DNA of 31,139 bases from assembly GCA_964505325.1 (NCBI GenBank), contig CAZDHT010000031.1, positions 1-31,139 of the forward strand. The letters run 5' to 3'. The DNA comes from CAZDHT01 sp964505325. GTDB taxonomy: Bacteria; Planctomycetota; PUPC01. Position numbers and translations under genes: made by a program. A model generated the notes under the pieces. That model was not told where the DNA came from. It saw nothing but the letters and a program-made list of their open reading frames with translations, and searched no databases. Positions 19,424 to 26,544 of the stretch are shown piece by piece. Numbering within the stretch: the stretch's first letter is position 1; every line of letters starts with the position of its first letter.

Positions 19424-20455
19424 TCAGTCGAGCAGCAGCATCGCCTTGACCACTCCGTCCGAGCGCCGGGACGACATCTCAAACGCGCGCCCGGCGTCGG
19501 ACACGGGGAACCGGTGGGTTGCGATCTTGGATATCTCGGCGCCCGGCCCGGCGATCATGCGGACCGCCTCGGGCAGCGTTCGGTTCGCCCGGCGGGAGTT
19601 GAAGATGGTGAGTTCGGCGCGGCGGATGCGGTGGATGTCGAAGCTGACCGTGTCCTCGGCGGGGATGCCGATAATCGTCGCGCGTCCGCCGATCCGCGCC
19701 GCGGCCGTGATCCACGCCATCGCCCGCAGATCCCCGGCGGCCTCGAACGTGACGTCCACCCCGCCGCCGGTCATCTTTCGGATTCGCTCGACGGGGTCCG
19801 AATCGATGTCGATGGCCTCGAAGCCCATGTCTTCCGCCAGCGCCCGCCGCTCCGCGACGGGCTCGGCGATGAGTATCCGGCCCGCTTTTCGGCACCTGGC
19901 GGCGACCGCGGTGGAGAGGCCGATCGGCCCCGCGCCGAAGATGGCGACCGTCTCGCCCTCGGACACGCCCGCCAGGCGGGTCGCGTGGATGCCCACCCCG
20001 AGCGGCTCGCACAGAGCCGCCTGCTCGAACGTCATCGAGTCGGGCATTGGCTCGACGTTCCGCGCGGGGGTGAGTATCGTGTCGCGCATGGCGCCGTGGT
20101 ACATGGGGGTGGCCAGGAACCGGACATTGCGGCAGATGTTCTCGCGGCCCTCGCGGCACGGCCGGCACTCCCCGCACGTGATGCCCGGTTCGAGGGCGAC
20201 GCGCCGGCCGGGGCCGACGTGGGTCACGCCCTCGCCGACCTCGACCACCACGCCTGCGCACTCGTGCCCGAGCGCGTAGGGATAACTGGTGATGACCTGG
20301 TCGCCGATATGGCCGTGCTGCCAGTAATGTACGTCCGACGCACACACCCCGCACGCCACCGGATGGACCACCACCTCACCGGGCCCGGGTGCGGGTTCAT
20401 CCGGCAACTCCGCCGGACCGAATTGGCTCGGCGCTACAAGTGCGAACGCTTTCAT
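19424..20455 (-). CDS. Zinc-dependent medium-chain alcohol/polyol dehydrogenase
   Basis: A 343-residue enzyme of the sorbitol/threonine/butanediol dehydrogenase group, which oxidises a secondary alcohol with NAD(P). The catalytic zinc ligands are C35 (ACGVCASD), H64-E65 (GHECAG) and E150 (CEPLG). The structural zinc is held by C94, C97, C100 and C108. The Rossmann motif is GAGPIG (174-179). E198 at the end of the second strand would favour NAD over NADP. The opening CGVCASDVHYW is most like sorbitol/xylitol dehydrogenases, but the substrate cannot be fixed from sequence. GGAGG lies 7 bases before the ATG. It is probably cotranscribed with the downstream sigma-54 activator. Confidence 0.9.
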   Translation of the reverse strand: MKAFALVAPSQFGPAELPDEPAPGPGEVVVHPVACGVCASDVHYWQHGHIGDQVITSYPYALGHECAGVVVEVGEGVTHVGPGRRVALEPGITCGECRPCREGRENICRNVRFLATPMYHGAMRDTILTPARNVEPMPDSMTFEQAALCEPLGVGIHATRLAGVSEGETVAIFGAGPIGLSTAVAARCRKAGRILIAEPVAERRALAEDMGFEAIDIDSDPVERIRKMTGGGVDVTFEAAGDLRAMAWITAAARIGGRATIIGIPAEDTVSFDIHRIRRAELTIFNSRRANRTLPEAVRMIAGPGAEISKIATHRFPVSDAGRAFEMSSRRSDGVVKAMLLLD

Positions 20456-20493
20456 CGGGTTCCTCCACGACCGGTCGGCAGGGCCGGCAGAAT

Positions 20494-20522
20494 ATTATAT
20501 CGGGCGCTCGCCGGCCGGTCGA
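20494..20522 (-). promoter_or_regulatory. Candidate sigma-70 promoter of the dehydrogenase/response-regulator operon
   Basis: On the minus strand, TATAAT (20494-20499) is preceded at 17 bases by TCGACC (20517-20522), a 4/6 match to TTGACA. Transcription would begin near 20487, giving a 32-base leader with the GGAGG ribosome-binding site. Confidence 0.5.
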
Positions 20523-20597
20523 GTGCGCGTCCGAGGTCGAGCTCGTACCGGGGGTGTCGAGGGCTCTACCGCCCGACCGCCCTGCGCGCGTTGTGGG

Positions 20598-20615
20598 GGC
20601 GTTCAATTGAACGCC
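20598..20615. repeat. 18-base perfect palindrome
   Basis: GGCGTTCAA and TTGAACGCC meet with no spacer, about 75 bases upstream of the dehydrogenase -35 box. The zero-loop form suits a dimeric protein-binding site better than an RNA hairpin. The bound protein is unknown. Confidence 0.6.
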
Positions 20616-20840
20616 TTTGCGGCCTTCGGCGCGGTCTTCGCGCATCAAGTATATCCCGTTTGATTGGCTAGGGTGGTCGGGAAAGCGCAAAACATCTGTA
20701 AAAGGATTGTCAGGCCGAAACTGCGCTTGAAGCACGAGACTCCCCCCGCAGTCGTTTTCTCATGATTCAGACAGTCGCGTCGGGCGCGCGGTCTGCGCTA
20801 TCTGGTCCCGGCTCGGGTGCAGCGCGGGGGCTTGGCGCGC

Positions 20841-20882
20841 TTTACACTTTTCTAGAATACTAGAATACTAGAAAAGCGTAAA
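20841..20882. repeat. AT-rich inverted repeat with internal TAGAATAC direct repeats
   Basis: Left arm TTTACACTTTTCTAG (20841-20855) and right arm CTAGAAAAGCGTAAA (20868-20882) are complementary at 14 of 15 positions around a 12-base centre. The interior carries two full copies of TAGAATAC and a partial third, so CTAG occurs three times at 8-base spacing. It stands out as an AT-rich island in GC-rich DNA. No ORF overlaps it. Confidence 0.8.
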
Positions 20883-21114
20883 CGAAGCAGGCATAACTCG
20901 CGGAGCGCTCACATCCCGATCCAAGCCGAATGCGCCGCGCGATGTGCCTGCTTGCAGCCCCGGGCGTCCGCCTTTCTGCCCCGAGACCGCCTCTCCCTCC
21001 CTCAACGCTTCTCAAAGCTGCCTCCGTCCTTCGGCGACGCGGTGACTGTTTGAATCACAGTAATGCTTCAGCCAGGTGAAGCGGACAGGCGTCGGGGAGT
21101 GAGCTGGCGTTTGG

Positions 21115-21147
21115 GTACGCCGGGGCGGCCCACCCCGGCGCGCGTAC
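21115..21147. repeat. Inverted repeat with GTACGCCGGGG arms
   Basis: GTACGCCGGGG (21115-21125) and CCCCGGCGCGCGTAC (21133-21147) pair with a small bulge. The GTACGCCGG arm sequence recurs at the neighbouring hairpin (21159-21184), which suggests a repeated element. Confidence 0.55.
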
Positions 21148-21150
21148 AGG

Positions 21151-21181
21151 CAAAAATGCGCCGGTTTCGGCGAAACCGGCG
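21151..21181 (-). terminator. Intrinsic terminator candidate, minus strand
   Basis: Read on the minus strand, a 10-base perfect stem (CGCCGGTTTC / GAAACCGGCG, 3-base loop) is followed by CATTTTTG. This is a good Rho-independent shape for transcripts arriving from the right. Confidence 0.55.
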
Positions 21182-21281
21182 TACCCGGAAGGGCGCACAC
21201 CAGACATCCCGGACAACTGAAGTGTTACGAATCACAGAGTCATTCTCTCCCGCTGAATCATCCCCACTTCCCAGCCCGGAG

Positions 21282-21301
21282 AAGCCCCGTCAACGGGGCT
21301 T
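21282..21301. repeat. Short perfect hairpin of the GCCCCG type
   Basis: AAGCCCCGT and ACGGGGCTT form a 9-base stem around CA. No T-tract follows on either strand. It shares its GCCCCG/CGGGGC core with the hairpins at 21476-21527 and 21669-21686. Confidence 0.6.
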
Positions 21302-21470
21302 AGTCGGACGACGCGGCGCCGGCCGCAGCAGCCCCGCTTGAGCGCTGATCTTTGCCCACAAGTTCCTGGGGCCGTTTCTGGAGCTGTGCAGCAGCGAATG
21401 AACATAGCCCACGGTGAAACATCTGGTCGCGAAGCGGCCAGCCGTGAGCCGTGGGAGAAGAGGCGATCAA

Positions 21471-21527
21471 TAAAAAGAGCCCCGCCAGGGGTGATTGAAC
21501 GTTTCCAGTCACCCCTTACGGGGCTCT
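21471..21527 (-). terminator. Strong intrinsic terminator candidate, minus strand
   Basis: On the minus strand, a long hairpin (outer stem 21476-21484 with 21519-21527, inner stem 21487-21494 with 21509-21516, 14-base loop) is followed directly by TTTTTA. It faces transcripts coming from the right, that is, antisense through the beta-mannosidase gene. Confidence 0.65.
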
Positions 21528-21551
21528 GGGTAAGTCCTGGACCACCTCGTA

Positions 21552-21608
21552 CCCCGGGCTCGCCCTGCGGGCCTCACCCGGGGCTACGATCAATCGCCGC
21601 TACGCGGC
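21552..21608. repeat. Nested hairpins in a GC-rich repeat-like segment
   Basis: CCCCGGG (21552-21558) pairs with CCCGGGG (21577-21583), enclosing GCCC-TGC-GGGC (21562-21572). A second small hairpin, GCCGC-TAC-GCGGC, follows at 21596-21608. The look is that of dispersed intergenic repeats, but family membership cannot be tested here. Confidence 0.5.
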
Positions 21609-21668
21609 TCCAGCAGGATCTCCGTGACATGTGGGCAAAGATGAGTGCTCAGGCTGGGGCTTATTCTC

Positions 21669-21709
21669 GCCCCGATAAGTCGGGGCTCGGGAGGCAGCGT
21701 GAACGCTGC
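21669..21709. repeat. Two adjacent hairpins before the mannosidase promoter
   Basis: GCCCCGA-TAAG-TCGGGGC (21669-21686) and GCAGCGT-GA-ACGCTGC (21694-21709), about 50 bases upstream of the -35 box of the plus-strand promoter. Confidence 0.55.
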
Positions 21710-21757
21710 TGCGGCAGTGCGCTGCGCAAACTGCGGATGACTCCGTTTCTCCTGACC

Positions 21758-21786
21758 TTGACACGGCCTGCGGCGCCCCCTATTAT
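21758..21786 (+). promoter_or_regulatory. Sigma-70 promoter of the beta-mannosidase gene
   Basis: TTGACA (21758-21763), a 17-base spacer and TATTAT (21781-21786). Transcription would start near 21793, leaving a leader of about 27 bases that holds the AAGGAG ribosome-binding site. The match is near consensus. Confidence 0.8.
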
Positions 21787-21819
21787 CTCGCGGCATCGCA
21801 GGGCCGAAGGAGAACCACG

Positions 21820-24276
21820 TTGAAGATTGTCTCGTTGAACGGCGCCTGGAAGCTCAAGGAGGCCGTCGGTGTCGGGCCGGAGGAAGCGGACCCGAGTCGG
21901 GGCGAATGGCTGCCGGCGTCTGTTCCGGGCTGCGTCTATACCGACCTGATGGCCGCAGGCCGGATTCCTGACCCGTTCTACAGACTGAACGAAGCCCAGG
22001 TGCAATGGGTCGCTGACAAGGACTGGCTCTACGTGAAGACGTTCGAGCTGGATGCGGGCACGCTGTCGCGTGACCGCGTGCAGCTCGTGTGCAACGGTCT
22101 CGATACGTTCGCGACGATCTGGCTGAACGGCGAGGAGCTCGCCAAGACGGAAAATGCGTTCGTCGAGCACGTTTTCGACGTGAGGGACGATCTCGAAGAA
22201 GGTGAGAACGTCCTGGCGATTCGGTTCGACTCGGCGCTGCGGATCTGCGCCGAGCGGGAGACGAAGCATGGGGTGCTTCCCGGCGGCGCCCGGGTGTACG
22301 CGCGCAAGCCGCAGTACACGTTCGGATGGGACTGGGCGCCGAAGCTTCCTTACTGCGGCATCTGGCGGGATGCGTTCGTCCGGGCGTTCGATCACGGCCG
22401 CATCCGCAGCGTGTACGCCCCGGCGCGGCTCGCCGACGGCAAGGGCGCCGTGAACCTGTCCATCGAGCTGGAACGCACCGACGAGACGCCCCTGGCGATC
22501 AACGCGACGCTGACGAGGGGGGACAAGCTCCTGGCGCAAGCCGAGGCGCACGACGTCGAGGGCTCCGCCGAACTCGTGCTGACCATTGATCGGCCGCTGG
22601 CGTGGTGGCCGTCCGGCTGTGGGGACCCGGACCTGTACGACCTGTGCGTCAGGCTTCGCAAGGGCGAGGAGGAGCTGGACCGGCGCGAGGCCCGGATCGG
22701 CTTCCGCACCTGCGAGATCGAGCGCGAGCCGGACGCGGCGGGCGAGTCGTTCATCTTCAAGATCAACGGCCGGCGGTTGTTCTGCAAGGGGGCCAACTGG
22801 GTGCCGGCGGATTCGTTCCCGCCGCGCGTCACCGCCGAGAAGTACCGGGCGCTCCTCGAGCTGGCCGTGGAGCAGAACCTGAACATGCTCAGGGTGTGGG
22901 GGGGCGGCATTTACGAGAATGACATATTCTATGACATATGCGATGAGCTTGGCATCCTGGTGTGGCAGGACTTCCCGTTTGCCTGCGCGGATTATCCCGA
23001 CGTGGACTGGTTCGGGGAGCTGGTCGAGCGCGAGGCCGAGCTGGCCGTGACGCGCCTGCGGAATCACCCGTCGCTGGCCGTCTGGTGCGGCAACAACGAG
23101 AACCACATGGGCCACGACAACTGGGGCTGGCCGGAGAAGTTCAGCTCGGAGCCGATCTATCACCGGGTCCTGCCGGCCGTATGCGAGCGGCTCGACCCCG
23201 GGCGGCCCTACTGGCCCGGCAGCCCCTACGGCGGGGACAATTCCAACTCAGAAACCCATGGCGACAACCACTACTGGAAGGTGTGGCACGGCGGCTGCGA
23301 TTACACGGCGTACCTCCAGAACCGTGCGAGGTTCATCAGCGAGTTCGGGTTCCAGTCATTCCCCACGATGGACACGGTGCTCGCGTTCGCCGAACCCGAA
23401 GACCTGTCGATGGACGCCGAGGTGATTGCGGCACATCAGAAGTCCCGCAACGGAAACGACCGGCTCAAGGAGGCCGTCGACCTGTTTTTCCCCCAGCCTG
23501 ACAGCTTCGAGCGCGCCATGCTCTTCACGCAGATGATCCACGGCGAGGCGATGAAGACCGGCATCGAGCACTGGCGGCGGCTGAAGTGGCACACCTCCGG
23601 CGCGCTGGTCTGGCAGCACAACGACTGCTGGCCGGTCGTCAGTTGGGCGATGGTGGACTACGAGCTGCGGCCGAAGCCGGCGTACTACCACGTGCGTCGC
23701 GCCTGTGCGCCGGTCCTGATCACGGCACACGTGGGGGACGACGAGGTGGCCGTCTGGGGCATCAACGACACGGATCAGGTGGTGTCCGGAACGCTGGACA
23801 TCGAGCGGTTCGACATGCGCGGGGAGGCGGAGCTGCTGCGCACAGACGGCGTGCTGCTGGCGCCGGACTCGTCCTGCGAGCTGTGCAGGTTGCCGGCGAA
23901 CAAGTTCCAGGGGCTCGACCGGCGGCGCCATTTCCTCTGGCTGACGTTTTACAGCGGCATCTACACGTCGAGCGCGACGCTGTTCTTCGTCCATCCGAAG
24001 GACCTCGCCTTTCTGGAGCCGGACATCTCGGTCGAGGTGGCGAAGGACGAGTTCGATTCGCAGAGAACCGTGCAACTGACCTCGCCGGTCTTCGTCAAGG
24101 GCGTGTGGCTGAGCGTTCCGGGGACGCACGTCCGGTTCAGCGACAACGCGTTCGATCTGATCCCGTACGTGAGCCGTGACGTGACGGTGGATTTCCGCGA
24201 CAGCCCGCCTATCGAGAATCTGCTCGGCGTCCTCAAGATTCAGCACTGCAATCGGGTGCCGCGTCCGGATACGTGA
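21820..24276 (+). CDS. Beta-mannosidase, glycoside hydrolase family 2
   Basis: An 818-residue exo-acting retaining glycosidase that releases beta-mannose from the non-reducing end of manno-oligosaccharides or N-glycan cores. The GH2 order is visible: a jelly-roll domain (to about 190; LNGAWKLKE, ASVPGCVYTDL), an Ig-like domain (about 195-300) and a TIM barrel (about 305-620) with LRVWGGGIYE. The acid/base is E427 in WCGNNEN and the nucleophile E508 in SEFGFQS. The ending MDYELRPKPAYYHVRR is typical of beta-mannosidases. There is no signal peptide, so it probably acts in the cytoplasm on imported oligosaccharides. The start is TTG 21820-21822, with AAGGAG 7 bases upstream. Its 3' end overlaps the opposing kamA-like gene by 44 bases. 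Confidence 0.93.
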   Translation: MKIVSLNGAWKLKEAVGVGPEEADPSRGEWLPASVPGCVYTDLMAAGRIPDPFYRLNEAQVQWVADKDWLYVKTFELDAGTLSRDRVQLVCNGLDTFATIWLNGEELAKTENAFVEHVFDVRDDLEEGENVLAIRFDSALRICAERETKHGVLPGGARVYARKPQYTFGWDWAPKLPYCGIWRDAFVRAFDHGRIRSVYAPARLADGKGAVNLSIELERTDETPLAINATLTRGDKLLAQAEAHDVEGSAELVLTIDRPLAWWPSGCGDPDLYDLCVRLRKGEEELDRREARIGFRTCEIEREPDAAGESFIFKINGRRLFCKGANWVPADSFPPRVTAEKYRALLELAVEQNLNMLRVWGGGIYENDIFYDICDELGILVWQDFPFACADYPDVDWFGELVEREAELAVTRLRNHPSLAVWCGNNENHMGHDNWGWPEKFSSEPIYHRVLPAVCERLDPGRPYWPGSPYGGDNSNSETHGDNHYWKVWHGGCDYTAYLQNRARFISEFGFQSFPTMDTVLAFAEPEDLSMDAEVIAAHQKSRNGNDRLKEAVDLFFPQPDSFERAMLFTQMIHGEAMKTGIEHWRRLKWHTSGALVWQHNDCWPVVSWAMVDYELRPKPAYYHVRRACAPVLITAHVGDDEVAVWGINDTDQVVSGTLDIERFDMRGEAELLRTDGVLLAPDSSCELCRLPANKFQGLDRRRHFLWLTFYSGIYTSSATLFFVHPKDLAFLEPDISVEVAKDEFDSQRTVQLTSPVFVKGVWLSVPGTHVRFSDNAFDLIPYVSRDVTVDFRDSPPIENLLGVLKIQHCNRVPRPDT

Positions 24277-25294
24277 CAGTCTCTCCCTCGAAGTTGCGCA
24301 GAACCAGCCGGCCTTTCTTGTGTTCGATGACGTAGCTCGGATCGATGGGTACCTTGCCGCCGCCGTCTACCGCGTCGACGGCAAAGCGCGGCACGCCCAG
24401 GCCACCGACGTTCCTGTGAAGATGCCTCATGATGTCGACGCCGCACGAGATGGGGGTACGGAAGTGCTCGGCCCCGGCGACGGGGTCGCATTGGAACAGG
24501 TAGTACGGGCGGACGCGGATGCGGAGCAGGGCGCGGCACAGCGCTTCCATGACCGGCGGGCTGTCGTTCACACCGCGCAGCAGCACCGACTGATTGCCGA
24601 CCGGGATGCCGTGGCGGAGCAGCCGGGCGCAAGCAGTCGCCGATGCCGACGTGACCTCGCGCGGGTGGTTGAACTGGGTGTTCACCCACACGGGATGATA
24701 CTTCGCCAGCATCCGGCACAGTGCCTCGTCGACCCGCGCCGGGGCTGTCACCGGCGCCCGGGTCCCGACGCGGATGATCTCGACGCCGGGTATCTTGCGG
24801 AACCTGGCGAGGATTCCTTCCAGCCGCGCCGTCGACAAGCTGAGCGGATCGCCGCCCGAGATGATGACGTCCTTGATGCCCGGACGGGCGCGGACGTACT
24901 CGACCTGGTGCTCGAGGTCCGCGGAGGACAACTCGAACTCGGCCCGGCCGACGAGCCGCTTGCGCGTGCAGTGGCGGCAGTAGGTCGGGCATAGGGCGGT
25001 GGCGATGCACACGACGCGGTCGGGGTACCGGTGGATCAGCCTGTAGACTGGCGAGTAACGCGAGAACTCCCCCAGTTCATCCGGCGACAGGTTGCCGCTC
25101 TCGGACAGTTCATCCCCGTCGGGGACGGCCTGCCGGAAGATGGGATCGGTGGGGGAGGGCTCTTCGATAAGCGACAGGTAGTGCGCCGTGATGGCGAACG
25201 GATATCGTTCGGCCGCCCGCCGCATCGCATCCGTGGCCTGGAACCCGGGCAACCGTTGCGCCAACTCATCCAGCGATGTGATACGATCGAGCAT
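24233..25294 (-). CDS. Lysine 2,3-aminomutase-like radical SAM enzyme (KamA/EpmB family)
   Basis: A PLP-dependent radical SAM enzyme of about 353 residues. From ATG 25294 the iron-sulfur motif is CPTYCRHC (C102, C106, C109), with ISGGDPLSLS binding SAM. The PLP lysine is in DGGGK (K314). Two Asp that bind the lysine side-chain amine in the clostridial enzyme are kept (QCDP and FAVDA). The C-terminal zinc cysteines of the clostridial enzyme are absent and the position remembered as Cys268 is Ser (GVNDS). The protein could therefore make beta-lysine, or act like EpmB on elongation factor P. A GTG at 25310-25312 is an alternative start; neither has a good ribosome-binding site. It follows the nucleotidyltransferase gene by 62 bases and overlaps the mannosidase gene tail to tail. 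Confidence 0.85.
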   Translation of the reverse strand: MLDRITSLDELAQRLPGFQATDAMRRAAERYPFAITAHYLSLIEEPSPTDPIFRQAVPDGDELSESGNLSPDELGEFSRYSPVYRLIHRYPDRVVCIATALCPTYCRHCTRKRLVGRAEFELSSADLEHQVEYVRARPGIKDVIISGGDPLSLSTARLEGILARFRKIPGVEIIRVGTRAPVTAPARVDEALCRMLAKYHPVWVNTQFNHPREVTSASATACARLLRHGIPVGNQSVLLRGVNDSPPVMEALCRALLRIRVRPYYLFQCDPVAGAEHFRTPISCGVDIMRHLHRNVGGLGVPRFAVDAVDGGGKVPIDPSYVIEHKKGRLVLRNFEGETVTYPDAAPDCSAES

Positions 25295-25356
25295 GTGCCG
25301 GCGCCCGGTCACACCTTCTGAACGTGCGAGAAGGCCGGGCCACGCGTCCCTGGCAG

Positions 25357-26544
25357 TTACGGGTCGTTCAGGATTTCGACGGCTTTGTCCGGTGTGCCGG
25401 TGATCTTCTCGCCGGCACCGATCTTTGCATCATATGCGAGCATCGTGTGGACCAGCGAGCTGCCGGCGCCGATCTCCGAGCCGTCGAGCATGATCGTGGA
25501 CGCGACAAACGCGTCCGCGCGGACAACGCACCGGGCGCCGACGGCGGTATTGGGCCCCACGCTGGCGCCGGATTCGACGACCGCCCCCTCGCCGATGGAA
25601 ACGTACGGGGCGAGGCGGCAGCCGTCCCCGATGACCGCGTGGGGACCGATCTCCGCGTGCTTGACGGAGACGCCGTCGCCGATCCTGCATCGCTCCCCGA
25701 TGGTCGAGTCTTCGAGTCGACAGTCCGCGCCGATGGCGGCGCCGGCGGCGACGCTGCAGTTCGACAGCCTCAGCGCCTCGCCCGCGTGCGCCGACGGGTC
25801 GACCGCCTGTGAAGCGGGCGGCAGGAACTCGAGCAGCAGGTTCTGATTCATGCGAATGCACGCTTCCGGGTCGGTGATGTTCTCCCAGTACCCCAGGAGT
25901 TCGTACGCCGCCAGCCGCCGGCCCTGGTTGATGAAGCTGATGATGCCGTCGGTGAACTCATACTCGCCGCGCGGCGAGAGCTCGAGGTGGCGGATCATGT
26001 CGAAGACGTCCGCCGGCCAGATGAAGATGCCCGCGTTGTTGTAGGCGTTGAGCATGGTGCCCGGCGGCGGCTTCTCTACGATGCCGACCACGCGGCCGTC
26101 CTGCACGTCTACTGCGGCGCCGTTGCTGGGATCTTCGACGGGGAACACGGTGAGCACGGCATCGGCGGCGCGGCTGCGGAACAGTTCCGCCATTGCCGCG
26201 TAGTTGTCGCTGCGGGTAAGGATGTCGCCGAAGATGAGCACGAAGGGCTCGCCCGCCACGAAATCCTCGCACAGCAACGCGGCGTGGCCGGTCCCGAGTT
26301 GCTCCTCCTGCCACACGTAGGTGACGTGGACGCCGTACTCGCCTCCGTCGCCGACGAGTTCCTTCAACTGCTGGCCCTCGAAGCCGACCACCAGAGCGAC
26401 TTCGTTCACGCCCATCGCCTTGAGCCTGGAGAAGATGATGGACAGGATGGGGCGATTGGCGATGGGGATCATCGGTTTGGGGGTGGTGGAGCAGAGCCCG
26501 CGCATCCGTTTGCCTTGTCCGGCGGCGAGTATGACAGCTTTCAT
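25357..26544 (-). CDS. Sugar-1-phosphate nucleotidyltransferase with left-handed beta-helix (GlmU-like)
   Basis: A 395-residue enzyme that would couple NTP to a sugar-1-phosphate. The nucleotidyltransferase domain (about 1-235) has LAAGQGKRM, PKPMIPIANRPIL, QLGTGHA (83-89, a GlmU-type signature), the metal motif FGD (105-107) and VEKPP (156-160). Residues about 255-380 are hexapeptide repeats of a left-handed beta-helix (IGERCRIGDG, IGPHAVIGDG). QLGTGHA hints at a UDP-HexNAc-type product, but the substrate is not proven. The ATG 26542-26544 is chosen because the family motif starts there and it overlaps the kinase stop as ATGA; a longer frame to 26862 runs inside the kinase gene. It is translationally coupled to that kinase. 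Confidence 0.9.
   Translation of the reverse strand: MKAVILAAGQGKRMRGLCSTTPKPMIPIANRPILSIIFSRLKAMGVNEVALVVGFEGQQLKELVGDGGEYGVHVTYVWQEEQLGTGHAALLCEDFVAGEPFVLIFGDILTRSDNYAAMAELFRSRAADAVLTVFPVEDPSNGAAVDVQDGRVVGIVEKPPPGTMLNAYNNAGIFIWPADVFDMIRHLELSPRGEYEFTDGIISFINQGRRLAAYELLGYWENITDPEACIRMNQNLLLEFLPPASQAVDPSAHAGEALRLSNCSVAAGAAIGADCRLEDSTIGERCRIGDGVSVKHAEIGPHAVIGDGCRLAPYVSIGEGAVVESGASVGPNTAVGARCVVRADAFVASTIMLDGSEIGAGSSLVHTMLAYDAKIGAGEKITGTPDKAVEILNDP

Larger units (their letters stand above)
20456..21757. other. Hairpin-rich intergenic region
   Basis: About 1.3 kb without a convincing gene between two divergent units. The short open frames here lack ribosome-binding sites and family resemblance. 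The region holds the dehydrogenase promoter, an 18-base palindrome, an AT-rich inverted repeat built on an 8-base direct repeat, and at least eight GC-rich hairpins from 21115 to 21709. Two of these are followed by T-tracts on the minus strand. No tRNA or known riboswitch pattern was recognised. Confidence 0.6.

Noticed and set aside
20648..20653. TATACT on the minus strand upstream of the dehydrogenase gene
   Set aside because: No acceptable -35 hexamer lies at 15-19 bases, and a better promoter is closer to the gene (20494-20522).
21661..23163. Open frame of 500 codons opposite the 5' half of the beta-mannosidase gene
   Set aside because: The plus-strand GH2 gene has all catalytic motifs and a promoter. 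The reverse frame shows only shadow composition.
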